A stretch of 64,000 nucleotides of DNA from the NCBI RefSeq assembly GCF_047663525.1, contig NC_092613.1, positions 3,311,501-3,375,500 on the forward strand, in the 5' to 3' direction. The position numbers and the translations under genes are program-made. The notes under the pieces are model-generated. The model did no database searches, was not told the DNA's origin, and was given only the letters and a program-made list of their open reading frames with translations. The stretch comes from Anas platyrhynchos (taxonomy: Eukaryota; Chordata; Aves; Anseriformes; Anatidae). Positions 1-25,509 of this stretch are shown here, in pieces; within the stretch, counting starts at the first letter, position 1, and each line of letters opens with the position of its first letter.

Positions 1-45
1 AAGGAAAGGAAGAAAAAAAAAAAATAAATCAATGTCTGAACTTCA

Positions 46-13722
<13,677 letters not shown>

Positions 13723-16144
13723 ACCAGAAAAAGCCACAGGGGCAGGCTGGCCCGGCAGCAGCAGCCCCGCACCCCCTGCCCCGGCCAGCAGAGCCTGGGG
13801 GTGCCCAGCCCAGGGGGTCCGGACCCCATACCCCACTCAGGGCCAGCCCCCGCAGCTCCACAGCCCCCCGCTCAGTGGCGGTGCCGGGGGGCCGCACCCT
13901 GTGCCGTGCTGGGATCCCCAAGGGTGCAGGCGCGGGGCCCGGCCCTGCGGCCGTTGCCTGTCCCCGGCTGCCCTGGGGGGCCGCGGGCTGTGGGCACCCC
14001 CAGGCCCCAGGATCCGGCCCGGCTGCACCCGCGGGCGCCAGCCACAGCCCCTCCAGGCCTGACCCCGCCGGGGCGCGGCGTTGGCCTTCCCGCAACACGC
14101 GGAGTGGGCCAACATCAGCATTTTGGTTAACAACCCACTGGGGCCTGCAGATAACGTTTTTAACCAAAATCACTCTGTCTGGCCACAAAACGGCCCCGGG
14201 CTGGTTCTCGCCGGAGGCGCCGAGCATCACACAGGGGTGGCCGCAGGGGTGGCCGGGGCTGGCTCGTGCCGCCTGAGGGCCATGGGGGGAACCACGGCCC
14301 CGCGGCGCTGCCCGGGCCGGCGCTGCCCCCTCAGCAGTCTGTGGCCAGGCTGCCCAGGGCCCCTCAGCATGGGGGTCACGAGCCCCCCACGATGCAGGGA
14401 GGGTGCCCCCAGGCCGAGCCACATGCTGCCCAAGGGTCTTTCCCCCAAAACCACCCCATTTTAACACTGCTGAGGCAGATCATCTGTTTTTAAGGCATAC
14501 AAAATAAAAACACATTTTGGAGGGTCTCAGGCACCCACCGCCTTCTTCAAGCCCCCGGGGATTATTTTTGACCCTCCTGTACGTGCGTGGAGCGATGGGA
14601 ACGGCTCCACCACTCCCCCCCTACTTATATGGTTCCCAAAAGTGGGCACTGAAAGCAGGTTTTGCTCCCCCGGATCTCCCCTCTGTGCTTTTGCCAGTTT
14701 GGGGGTGTCAGGGTGAGTACAGGTGAGGTGTAAATCTGGGAGGGGTTCACCCCCCGCCCCAGCATCCAGGATCTTTGCTCTGACAGCACCGCGTTGCCGA
14801 GCTCTGCTGCGTGGCCGCATCCCTGCCATCATTCAGCTCCAGAGTTAACACTCTGTCCTCTGCTGCCAGCTTCCACCTGGAGCTGCCTGCAGGGCAGGGG
14901 CTGGCTGCCCCCAGCCCTCCCAGCCCGGGCACCCTGCCCACCCCCTCCCCACCGCCCAGGCAGCCTCTGACCTTAAACACCCCCCCACCGAGACCATAAT
15001 GACTGTGGCCTGGATCGGCGGGATATATATAGGTCCCACTTCCTTGGGAAGGGGATGTGGACCTGGGAAACCCCCGGCTGCTGCTGGGGAGAGGAAGGGC
15101 AGGGCTGAGTCAGCTCTCCTCGAGGAATCCTGTTTGTCAGCAAACAAGGCCCCAAAGCCCACAAAGGGCTCCCTGGCCCCATCCTGCCCCCCCCCACGCC
15201 CCCCCCCGTGTCCCCAGTGAGCGATAGGGGCAAGCGATAGGGGCTCAGCCCCGCACTGCCTGAGCCGCAGACCCCACTCAGGCCCATCATGGGGCTGCAG
15301 GCAGTGGCAAAGCCCCCTCCTCAACCCCCCGTGTGCCCCCGGGGAACCGCCTGTGTGCAGCAGCAGCAGGACAGGGGCTCGGGCAGCTGGAGGGGGGAGA
15401 AGGAAATAGCTTGCGGTGCGCTGCCTCGCCAAGCAAAGTGCTCGCAGGAAGCAGCCTCAAGTGTGTTTGCTTTTAGCAGCTGCTTCAGCTCCTTCCCATG
15501 CATTTTGGGGTTGGGGGGGTGGTGGTCCAGCCCTGCACCCTCACTCGCAGCACAGGGCTGCGGGTGGAATGCCCCAGGCAGCAGGAAGGCCGGATCCATC
15601 TTGCCGCCCTCCTGCCGTGGCCGTGAACTCCAGGGCGCATCAACAGGAAAAGGGCAGGGGCAGCGCATACCCTGACCCCAGCACCGGCCCCATGCCTTGG
15701 TCACAGCCAGACCTTGCCCTGCAGCCCCCAGCCCCCCCGAGGGGGCTCCCTGCAGATCTGAGCCTCGCTCCTTAGACCAGTCCCAGGTCAGTGCTGGGGC
15801 AGCTGGAGCACCCCAGGGCCGGGACACCACCTCCCCCGGCTTTCCTGCAGGGGAAGGGAGCGGGACAGCCCCCAGCTTGCTGCCAAGGGGCAGGGGGCCA
15901 GGCAGAGCAGCTGAAATGCCCCCCCCCCCAGCACAGGCAGAAGTCACAGATACACAGCTGCAATGAGCATGGAGCCATCCCTGTCCCCATCCCCACATCC
16001 CTTCTGCTCTGGGAGCCAGGGTCCCCCTTCCACACCCCACAGAACGTGCCCTGCATCAGCACAGACATCCAGGCTGGGACACCCCCACCCCAAGATGCAT
16101 CCCCCTACTCCCCACCTCCCCCCCCAGTCAGTTCCCACCATTGC
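13723..16144. other. AHCYL1-CSF1 intergenic region
   Basis: Roughly 2.4 kb between the AHCYL1 promoter and the CSF1 poly(A) end, both genes on the minus strand. It contains a perfect 11-bp inverted repeat (14120-14170), a TATATATA word near 15,023 and an AP-1 type TGAGTCA at 15106-15112. No exon with family homology was found on either strand. Regulatory use of these motifs is inference. Confidence 0.6.
14120..14170. repeat. Perfect 11-bp inverted repeat
   Basis: The arm ATTTTGGTTAA (14120-14130) is matched exactly by TTAACCAAAAT (14160-14170) across a 29-base loop. The arm carries a GTTAA half-site of the HNF1 type. In this GC-rich stretch an AT-rich perfect inverted repeat stands out. It could be a paired factor site or a hairpin. 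Confidence 0.6.
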
Positions 16145-17895
16145 AAAGTGCTACACATCTGTGTTTATTAATAATATTAAATATACAAGCCATTTTCTAT
16201 TCTTTTCTTTAAATAGACTTCTTTAAATGACTTTGTATAAAATATTTCACTGTATAAAAAAAAAAAAAAAAAGAAAAAAGAGAGGCAAAATGAGCCCATC
16301 CCGGTCCGACCACAGGCTGTCTCCCCCCTCGCCTCCCCCTCCGTGCAAAGTGTTGCCAAGTTGGAGGCTTACACCAGCGGGCACCCGGCCTGGGCACCCT
16401 GCTGCGGGGCTTCTCTCCTGACTTATACTGGTCTCTCACCCCAGGAAACATCTCCTTTTGGCCGTCATAAATACACATAGAAAAATTAATAGTAATGCTT
16501 TAAAAAGTGTGGTTTGTTCCAATTTTCTTCCACTGTATAAAAATAATGCTTCAAATCCAAAGAGCAGCACGGCCACGCTCAGTGCGGGGCCTGGGGAACG
16601 CTGCAGGGGGGCAGGATGAAGCCCAGGGGCCAGGACAGCTTGTGCAGGTGCACCCCAAGGTGCTGCCGGTGCACCCCAAGGCAGTGCCAGGGGGGCCGCT
16701 CCAGCTCCCACCCACACAAAAGCAGCCCCTGCAGCGCTGCCTTCCCCTGCTCCAAAGCACAGTTGCAAAAATCCAGTCTGGAGCGAGGCCAGCTCGCGGC
16801 AATAACCTTCCGGGGAGGCAGGAGTCCTCTTCCCCCTGCCCCCCCCCCCAAAAAAAAAAAAAAAATTCTGTCGGATAAAGGCATTTATCCGCCACATTAA
16901 AATAAAACCCTAATGCACAAAGCGGTGCCAGGCAGCTCCCAAGGCCAGCTCAGGTGCGTAGGACGTGCCACAGCGGCAGCAGGACGGGGATGGCACCAAG
17001 CGTCGCCCCCCTGCCTGGGGGCATTAAATATTCACAGTGTGAGGGTTTTCCCCTTGCAGTTCAGGGCATGCAGTCTGTGCAGGCACGGGGAGGCAGAGGG
17101 GTGGGGGGGTCCCGGCCATGGCTCCTCGGCAGCTGGGGTGCAGGAGGGGTGCGCAGGGTGCCGTCCAGCTCCTGCTGTGCCAGGGTGGGAGAGGAGCAAT
17201 GGGCAGCGGCGAATCCTGGTTGGATCCGGGGAGCTGCTCCTCTCCGAGCTTCAGGCAGTGCAGCCCAAATCCGACACCGTCCCTGTCCCGCAGCCAGCGC
17301 CACGCTCCGTGCACTGCAGCCCTGCCTCTGCCGCCGGCCCCGCAGAGCCCCTTGGTGATGCTCCAGCGCCTTCCAGCCATGTGCTCCCAGGTGCTGGGGT
17401 TCCGCACGGGGTGCGTCCCCCTCACCCTTCCGTCTTTGCCCGTGGTTTTGCAGTCTTCTGCCATGGGGCTAGGGAGGGGGGGGTGTGAGCATCATCGCCG
17501 CCGGGGGGAGGCTGCAGCAGGGCCAGCGCGCACCGGCCCTTCTTCGCACAGCGAGGAGCATCCCCGTCCGTCCCCCGAGCAGCTTCACATCCCACCTGGG
17601 GCCCTGGGGAGAGCAGAAGTGTCAGTGGGACATGATGCTATGGAGGGGAGTAATATATTTTTTAAAATGGAAAAAAGTAACAAATGCATTTTTTAATATA
17701 TTATTTAAACGTATATAATCCTAATAATGAATTAATAGGCTGCAAAACTGCACACCGGCAGCACCAGGGCACAGCCCTGCTCATCCGTGTGTCCCCACCC
17801 TGCTCAGCACTGTCAGCAGCTGAATAAAAAACAAAGTCAGTGCCTGCAGGGACAGGGAGGGGTCCAGCCCCTGCCCCTGGGCCCCCCCACTCACC
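16145..17895 (-). other. CSF1: CSF1 3' untranslated region
   Basis: Downstream of the stop codon (17896-17898) comes one base, then a GT donor (17894-17893). A strong acceptor follows: a CTGAC branch-point word, a T-rich tract and CAG at 17822-17820. This gives a 75-nt intron and a final non-coding exon from 17819 to about 16,145. AT-rich blocks at 17,640-17,740 and 16,160-16,260 break the GC-rich UTR. Two ATTTA pentamers lie on the mRNA strand (16210-16214 and 16224-16228), and the last block ends in AATAAA (minus strand, 16164-16169). CSF1 mRNA in mammals is short-lived through AU-rich elements, and its 3' UTR is likewise placed in exons after the stop. Confidence 0.75.
16164..16169 (-). 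terminator. CSF1: CSF1 polyadenylation signal
   Basis: TTTATT on the plus strand is AATAAA on the CSF1 strand, at the end of the AT-rich 3' UTR block. Cleavage is expected near 16,145, after which the sequence turns GC-rich again. Confidence 0.7.
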
Positions 17896-20800
17896 TCACA
17901 GCTCCTGCATCTCCACCTCCGGGCACCCCCTCGCTCCCTGTAGCGGCCTGCAAAGAAAAATCCAGGAGGGGATTAGGGCAGGATGGCCCCAGCCAGGGTC
18001 CCCAGGGCGGGGGCCACAGCCAGAGTGTGTGTTGGGGGGCTCCCTGGAGCCCTCTACCAAGAGCTGTGATGGCACTGGGCGTCCCTGCACCCACCTCTGC
18101 TCTGGCTCCTCAGGGTCGCAGCCCCCCTCTTCCAGTGGCCTCTCCAGGACCTGCATGGAGGGAGAGGGAACGGGGGGGGGGTGAGCCCTGGGAATGGGGC
18201 TCCCCATGGGGGAGGCTCCCACCCCCTACACTCAGTAGAACAAAACCAGGAGACGGGGGTAGAAATCCCCCCAGTAACACCCCTCCACCCTGCTCCGCAT
18301 CTCCCTGCCCCGTAATGGGGGGCACTGACAGGAAGGGGGTTCACACGGTCCCCACGTCAACCCATGCAGCACCCCACTGGAAATCCAAGAGATGAGAGGG
18401 GAAACGGAGGCAGGGATGGATGAGGATGCTCACAGCCAGGGATGGGCTCACCTTGGATTTATACTTGTAGAAGAGCAGCCCGCCCATGGCCAGCAAGACA
18501 GCCACAACGCTGGCCACCATGACGTATATCAGGAGCTCCCGGTGGCTCTCCCTGGCTTTCGGCTCCTTCCTATGTTGCTCTGCGCTCAGAACAAAGCTCG
18601 AGTCAAAGCTGGGTCCGGCCCCGCCGTCCTCGGGATCCCGCAGCCGACTCAGCCCCCAGCCCCGCGCCCTCGCGCTGTCCCCAAGGCTGCCCGGTGCCCG
18701 GCCCCGTGCCGACGGGGCCATCCTGGAGAAGCGGAGCTGCGTGACCGGCTCAGGGGTGTCCGTGGGACGGATCCTGGCCCCGCGGTGGCCCACAGAGACA
18801 GTGCTGGGGGACGCTGCTGGCATCTTGGTGCTCATCCTCTGGGGCGAGGAGGGCTGATCCGGGAGGACAGAGGCTCCGGTGCCCTCCTCCGCCATCCCTC
18901 GGGAGGGGATGGAGATGTCCTCAGCTGCCGGGTCAGCGGTGGTGGCCGGATCCAGGAGGGCTTCGGCGGTGCCGCCGGCTCCAGCCGTCTGCTGCATCCT
19001 GGGGGACACTGCTGATTCCGTGTCACTGAGCCCGATTCCTGGGACCTCGTCGGTCCCTGAGCTGCCCTCCAAGCTACTGGGGGACTGAGACAGGGCGCTG
19101 CTGCCTAACTCAGCGAGGGTGCCATGGAGGAAGCTGAAAGGGACCCGGGCACTAGCGGGTGCCATTTCTCTGCTGGCATGGGTGGCAGAAGATAGGGAGG
19201 GCTGGGTGGCAGAAGGGAGGGCAGGGGACAGGCAATTGCAGTCAGGATCTGTCCCCACACCTGAAAGAAGCAGAGAGAAGAGACGGCCGTGGGGTCACTA
19301 GCCTCCAAGAAGGGCAGGCAGCAGATCTGGGGCAGGGGAAGCTCCCCCAGCCCCCCGTGTTCCCATGCGAACCAAACAGCCCCAGGAAGGAGAGCGAAGG
19401 GGAGGCAGGAAGCAGGCAGGGCCAGACACGGCAGCAAGACAGAGGTGGCAGGAACCAGGCAGGATGAAGCAAGCCCCATCACCGGGTCCCCTGAGCTGAC
19501 AGCAGCGGGTTATCCACAGCACAGCATCGCTGACAGGAGCTGGCCAGGTTCAACGTCCCCATGGTCCCCACGGTGCGGTGGCAAGGCACAGCCCAGCACA
19601 GATGACAGTGAGACATCTCCTCCACAGGCATGCAGACAACAGCGTGGGTGCTCGCACAAGCACAGACGGCAGCAGGGGCTCTTCCACCCCAGCGGGCAGC
19701 ACTTGGCATGGTGGCTGAGCCTCACCCAGCCCAGAGGCATTTACTCCACAGGACCATTCCCAGGGGAAACTGAGGCACGGGGCAGCAACGGGGCTCAGCT
19801 GAGGTCATGCAGCATGCTGGCTCTTTCGCCAACCCAGACGCTCAGTCCTTGGAGATGAAGCCAAGCCTGATACCTCAAGCCGAGCTGATGGAGCTGCCTC
19901 CTGACACTCCTCAGTGCCTCTCTCTGGCCTTGTTTCCAGCTGCATTTCCCATCCCAGCAGGATGCGGCCCCCCCTCTGAAGCTTTTCCCGCCCCCAGAGG
20001 GTGGTTGGCCCTTCCCCAAACGCAGACACAGAGCTCACCAACACCACGGGGACGGGCACCAGCCGAGCAACACAGACAGACCCACAGACACGAGCTGCAC
20101 CCACGTGTGCGCAGAAGGTGCACGCGCGGCTCTCAAGCTGTCCCATGCAGGCGAGCCCGCGCTGGGTTTGGCAGGCAGGGGCAGAGCCCCGGTGCCTTAC
20201 CTGGCGAGGAGCTGGGCTGCCGGGGCCCCACGCACATGCTGCGGTACACCTGGCTGCAGTCCTTCTCGAAGGTCTCCTTGCTCTGCAGCAGCAGGTTGAT
20301 GTCCTGGAAGAACTGCTTCACCAGCGCCAGCATCTCGTAGGGGGACGTGGTGAACTCCTCGAAGCACATCTCTGAGAGCTGGAGGAAGAGCTGGGCTCAG
20401 CACCGGCTCCCAGCATGTGCCCCGATCCTGCCCGGTGTCCCCATTGTGGGTACGGTGCTGCACCCGTCGCTGGGTCTGACCCGCTTAGGGGCTCCCCACA
20501 GCCACCCAGCTCCGCTCCACTTCCAGGGTGCGCCCACCCCACGGGCAAGCGCTCAGCCCCATACCCCTGTGGGTCTGGCAGCCACCAGGAAGGGCAGAGG
20601 ACCCCATACCATGCGCTCCTTGTCATCCTCCTCCCTGATGCAGGGGTCCACGTTCTCATCAATGCTGTCATACATCCTGCGCACCATCTGCATCTTCTTG
20701 GCATTGGAAGAGTTCTCCTTGAACACCGTTCTGTTTAGGATCTTGCCCAGCAGAGGAAAGGCAGCTTTCACGTAGCAGACGGAGTCACTCTGGGAGGGCA

Positions 20801-23800
20801 CGGACCCCCAGGAGGAGAGACTGGTTACTGCATGGGTACAGGGAGCACCATCGTCCCACCCCCCCTAGGGAAACTGAGGCACAGAGACACAAAATGCCTT
20901 CCTGTGCTCCCACAGTCTGCCTGAGCTGAGACTTCACAGCCTGACCAGAAGGGCTATGAAGTTCCCCACGAGGAGCCTGTCCTGCCTCCTGCAAAGGGGG
21001 ACGATTGAGGGGACGTGGGGTCTGTGGGCAAAAGGGGTGCACCCCAATATGGACACCCCAAAGCACCCAGGGAGCCAACCCCAGTCCCCGTCCCCTTCCA
21101 TCTCCCAGTACCTGGCGAGGAGCCACTCACCAGCTGCATCTTATTGATGAACTTGAAGGAGACCCTGCCCGGATGCTGCATCTGGGTGTCCGCCTGCAAG
21201 GACAGAGGGGGGTGTCAGCCCACAGCCACGCAGTGCAGCGGGAGGGGGCACGACCCAGCCCTGCCGCCTGAGTGTGCACAAGCCCCCCGGACCCACAGTG
21301 CTGGGGGCTCTGCTCCCCCACACACCGATCCCACGCCCTTCTTCTCCTCCAGACACTCCCCTAAGGTCAAGGCCAGATCTCTCCTCCCGCCAGGATGGCC
21401 CCGTACCAGGGACGTCCTGCCTCCCCCACCGTTCCCTCTCCATCCATCATTCTCCTCCTCCCCACCCCCCTCCCAGCCCAGCTCGTGCTGCAGCCAAGCT
21501 GCAAAAGAGCATCTGCCACCTCCTGCACCGGGGCACTTCACAGCACGCCAGGATGCGACCGTGACACCGAGATCACAGATCACCAGCCCTGCACAACACC
21601 GGGATCCTGCAGGCAGCGCTGCCGCCCAGACCTGAGCAGAGCCCCGTGCCACGAACATTTCCCAATGCAAAAGGAGGAAAACCCCCAAACAACCGCCCCA
21701 AAGGCAAGCCCTCCTCCAGGGCGTGCAGCCCGCCTCCGGGCCCGCATCCCAGGCTGGGAGGGTGCGGGCTGCCAGAAGAGCTGTGCCGTACTGGAAACAA
21801 TTGCTCCATTATCCCACGGGGCTGCAGCGAGGGCCGGCTCTGCAAACGCCTTTGCACAGCCAGAGGAGGAGAGGATTGCGATTCCAGCAGGGAAACCATG
21901 GCTTTCATTCAAACCTGCACCAGCCCCTTTCTCCCCCCGCCACGCGCCCGTTTTTGATCCCGGTGGGCTGCAAAGCAAAGGCTTCCTGGGGGCACAGGGC
22001 TGCAGGAACAGCCTGGGCAGAGGAAGCCAAGCTTGCAAATACAACATCTGCCAGCTCCTGGCACCGCAGCTTGATGCTTAAAGAGGAAGAGGTAAAGCGA
22101 GCCCGGACATAGCGGTTACATGCTAAGAAGTGGCGGCTGAGCTCAGTGCAGGACTCAGTGGCACCGCCGCTGCCTCTTGCTCCCTGTTAGCTGCGAGGCC
22201 AGCAGCGCCACAACGGCAGAATTTAATCTGCGACAAACGCATCCGTACAAATCCCTGCGTGCCCCTGATTCCCGTGCCTCCCCTGAGCATCCGCGGGCAA
22301 CCACGTAATTCCCACTCAAAGAGGTGAGCCAAGGGCCAGCACAGGATGCGGCCCCGGCAGCAGGGATGGGGCCAGGATTCATCTCCCCCGGGGGAGAGTG
22401 CGAGCACCCAGCACTGCCCATGCGCCACGCAGGGCAAAGGCACCCATCGCACCAGCCCGGCTGGCTCCATCGCCTGGCCAGCGGCCCCCCTCACTGCCTG
22501 CCACCCACCCACAGCCCCATTGCCAGCCCAGCTTCCAGGCAAGCAGCTGGACTCAGGAATGCAGCCAGATTCCTTGGCTTAACCCCTGCGCAGCCGCTGC
22601 AGCCCGGAAAACACCACAGCCCCAGTCCCCTCTGCCACTTCCCCACTGTCCCCTGCCTCGTGCTCTCTGTGGCAGATGCTGGTGCCCGTTGCCCCCTTCC
22701 AGCTCACGTTCCCAGCTGTTTCTCCCACTGGCACTTTTCTGCAGCCACGCTCACTCCAGGCATGACGGTGCATCCCTCCCAGCTCCCACTCATGTCGGCT
22801 GCCCACTGATGCTTGGCTCCTGGGTGCTGTCACTCTGCTCGTGGAGCTGCCAAAGAGCTCGCGGGGGCTGATTGGCACCCACCCGGCCCCAAGCAAGCCT
22901 CTGTCCTGCAGCAGGGCCCAGGAGGGCACTCACCAGCTCCTCCAGCTCGGCCAGGTGCTTCTCTGTGATGATCTGCTGGCAGTAGCTGTTCTGCTCCGTC
23001 TCATGGATGCTGCAGATGAGGAGGAGGAGGAGGGACGACAGCAGGGTGCAGCGGAGCAGGCACACCTGAGCACAGCAGAGCAACGGCTCAGAGCGGTGCT
23101 GGACCAATGAGCCCCCCGCCCTTCCCTGCCTCCTCCCCCAGAGGAGCCAATTTTGCAGTGTGTGACACACACAGACACACACAGACACACACGCAGACAC
23201 ACACCCCCCCGTCCTCCCACCCGTGCCCATGCCATCCTGTTATTTTCAGGCACCAGGTCAGAGGGGAATTTCCCAGTCGCCGGCAGGCACAGGGGCTGAA
23301 TGGCCGAGGCACAAGCTCCCCCCCTCCCCATCCAGCCCCGTCCCCTGTCCCCACCGTGGCTCTCATGCCTCCGCCCCAGCTGCGGGCAGGGGTACTGAGC
23401 CACCCACCCCCAAAAATCCTCTCCCACCCTCCGGACTCCCCAGCCTCCACCGTCTGCACCCGCAGGGCTCTTTCCACGCGTCGGCTCTGGCATCACCCCA
23501 ACCTCCCCCCCCCAGCTCCCTGCAAGCCGCGGGGAGGCCCGAGCACCCCGCTGGGCAGCGGGGCTCCCCCGGGGCTGAGTCCCCCACGACAGGGGCTGGG
23601 CAGAGCCCCCCCGTAGGGGACACGCGTGTCCCTCATCCCAGCACCGAGAGGGTGCCCGGGTGGCGGCCGGGGGGAATTTCCCTGGGAGCCAGCCCAGAAA
23701 TCCTCCCGGCTTGTGAAACTGCGGATGCTGCCCGGGGCACCGGCGGGCCACGGCCACGGCTGGCTGGAGCCTCGCCCCGCCGGGACGGGGCTGAGGACCG

Positions 23801-24313
23801 GGACCGGGACCGGCGCTGGGACGGAGCCACCCCGCGCCGGGACCGGGACGGAGCCAGGCACCGAGCCGGGGTCCGAGCCTCCCGGGGACGGGGATGGAGC
23901 CACACCCCGCCGGGAACGGGCTGCAAGCGAGAACCGGGACGGGGCTGGAAGCGAAAGCAATCGGACACAGGGGGCCGGGACGGGGCCGGAGCCTCCCGGA
24001 GCCGGGGACGTGGCCGGATCCGAGGGTCTCCAAGGGGGGGCCCTCGCCACGTCCCCTCTGCGAGCCCCGGGTGGGGACGCGGGGGCCGGAATACGGCGGG
24101 GCGGGCGGGGGGCACCCGGGAGGACCCCGTGCCGGGGGGGGCGCACAGGTGGCAACGGGACCGGAGCTGGGAGTGGGGGGGGGGGGAGCGAAAAGAAGGG
24201 GGGGGGCGGCAAAGAGGGGAGGGGGTCTCCCGGAGCCCGGCGAGGAGCTTAAGGGGTGGGAGGGAGCTTAATGGGGGGGGGCGCGAGGGTACCTTGGCTC
24301 CGAGGCGGGGCAT
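17896..24313 (-). CDS. CSF1: CSF1, macrophage colony-stimulating factor (8 coding exons)
   Basis: Coding exons on the minus strand: 24293-24313, 22934-23065, 21131-21193, 20610-20789, 20201-20378, 18452-19260, 18095-18150, 17896-17947. All have GT/AG borders and consistent phases, and together encode 496 aa. Residues 1 to about 30 (MPRLGAKVCLLRC then a leucine run) are a signal peptide. About 30-190 is the four-helix cytokine domain that dimerises and binds the CSF1R kinase on macrophage-lineage cells, with conserved cysteines and N-glycosylation sites (NRT, NSS). The 809-nt exon 6 encodes a Ser/Thr/Pro-rich stalk and the membrane span (residues 434-456) before KYKSK. The short tail ends EVEMQEL. 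In mammals exon 6 is alternatively spliced to make secreted or membrane-bound forms; the exon is intact here, so the same is possible. The sequence is close to the chicken protein as I remember it. Confidence 0.97.
23160..23210. repeat. (CA)n microsatellite in CSF1 intron 1
   Basis: CA dinucleotides interrupted by CAGA steps, about 50 bases, lying about 100 bases upstream of exon 2 in the CSF1 sense. It reads as TG on the CSF1 strand. The length is likely polymorphic. Confidence 0.85.
23765..24020. repeat. Degenerate GGGACC-rich minisatellite in CSF1 intron 1
   Basis: Recurring CCGGGACCGGGACGG and GGAGCCACCCCG words at roughly 50-60-base intervals make a G-rich plus strand and a C-rich CSF1 sense strand. 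Several GGG runs lie close together, so G-quadruplex formation on the template strand just downstream of the promoter is possible. It has no coding role. Confidence 0.6.
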
Positions 24314-24440
24314 GGGGGCTGCCGTGGGGCCGGGGTGCCGCGGGCCGGGCGGTGCGGGCGAGGCGGCGAACGGGGCCGGGCTGAGCCGCCGCCGCCGCCG
24401 CGCTGCCCTTTATAGGGCCGCGGCAGCATGTGGTTTATGA
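24314..24440 (-). promoter_or_regulatory. CSF1: CSF1 core promoter with TATA box
   Basis: TATAAA on the CSF1 strand (plus TTTATA, 24409-24414) sits about 100 bases upstream of the start codon at 24313, predicting transcription start near 24,380 and a 5' UTR of about 70 bases. That leader carries a (GCC)n run (24,386-24,400). A RUNX-type TGTGGTTT lies just upstream at 24429-24436. The whole area (23,740-24,560) is a CpG island. TATA and RUNX roles are inferred from position and motif. Confidence 0.7.
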
Positions 24441-24629
24441 GAAAGGGCTTGGCGGGCGGCCAGCCCCCGGCGCGGCGCGGCCCCGCTCGGCTCCGCTCGG
24501 CCCCGCTCGGCTCGGGCCGGGGGGCGCGGGGCGGCCCCGCCATCCCCTCCCCCCCCCCCCATTGGTATCCCCCTGCCCAGCTCCCCCTCCCCATCAACCC
24601 CCCCCCCGTCTGCCCCGTGCGGCTCGCGC

Positions 24630-25490
24630 ACGCAGGCACATGCACGCGCACACACAGGCACATGCACGCGCACACACTCGCGCGCGTCCAGGCCTTGGAA
24701 TGGGGAGGGAGATGGGGGGGGGGGGGCGTTGGACACCCGCTCGTATGCGCGGGCACGCCCCGGGGACGCGCACACTTGGACACACGCAGGCAGCTGCGTG
24801 CACAGCCCTGGAGCTTGCACGCGCGTGTGCACGCAACGCACACCCCTCGGAACATGCGCACGTGCACACGCGTCCAGGCACGGCCCTGGCATGTGCACAA
24901 GTGTCTGTGCACGCACAGCACTGGGAATGTGCAGATGTGCGTGCACACACATCCAGGCACGGATCTGAGCCGTGTACGCACCTGGATGCACATGCACGCC
25001 CCTTGGAACACACACGTGTGCATGCAGACACAGCCCTGGGATGTGCACACATGCATGTGCATGCACACCCCTGGGATGTGTGGGTATGCACACACACATG
25101 CACACCCCTGGATACGTACACACGTGCACACACACACAAGCACGCACGCACAGCCCTGTGCACATGCACACACGCACACACAACACACACACAGCACCTC
25201 ACATGCATGCACAGCCCCCACACCTGCACACGGACACAGTCCTGCATGGACACCTATGCAGGCACAGGCGTACACGCGTGCATGCCCGAACAAACACTCT
25301 TGTCGTGTACAATTGCGTGAACTCCTACATGCACACGCACACACAACTGCGTAGCCATGCAGCTGTGTGCACACCTGTACATACCCGTTGCACACATGGG
25401 GTGTATAAACACAGTCCCTGTCTGGGATACAGAAACGTGCTCATACACAAACACACACGCCAGTGCAGCACATGTGACTTTGCGCCTTGC
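24630..25490. repeat. TG/CA-rich array upstream of CSF1
   Basis: About 860 bases dominated by CA, CG and TG steps (ACACAC, CATGCA, GTGCAC, CGCGCG) with a loose longer period marked by CCCTGG-AT-GTG words. On the CSF1 strand it is TG-rich. It starts about 220 bases upstream of the TATA box. Alternating purine-pyrimidine DNA of this kind can adopt Z-form. The long cysteine/valine-rich open frames seen in it are products of the repeat, not genes. Confidence 0.85.
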
Positions 25491-25509
25491 TTTTTATCCA
25501 TGCCAGAAG

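Noticed and set aside
16240-16280. Poly(A) stretch in the CSF1 3' UTR region as a sign of a processed pseudogene
   Set aside because: It is an A run on the plus strand (T run in CSF1 mRNA) inside the UTR with no attached gene copy or target duplication.
23223-24440. A 405-codon plus-strand open frame antisense to CSF1 exon 1 and intron 1
   Set aside because: It arises from the GGGACC minisatellite and CpG island and has no homology.
24268-25395. A 375-codon minus-strand open frame rich in Cys, Val and Ala upstream of CSF1
   Set aside because: It is the translation of the TG/CA array; the residue pattern follows the repeat in every frame and both strands are open.
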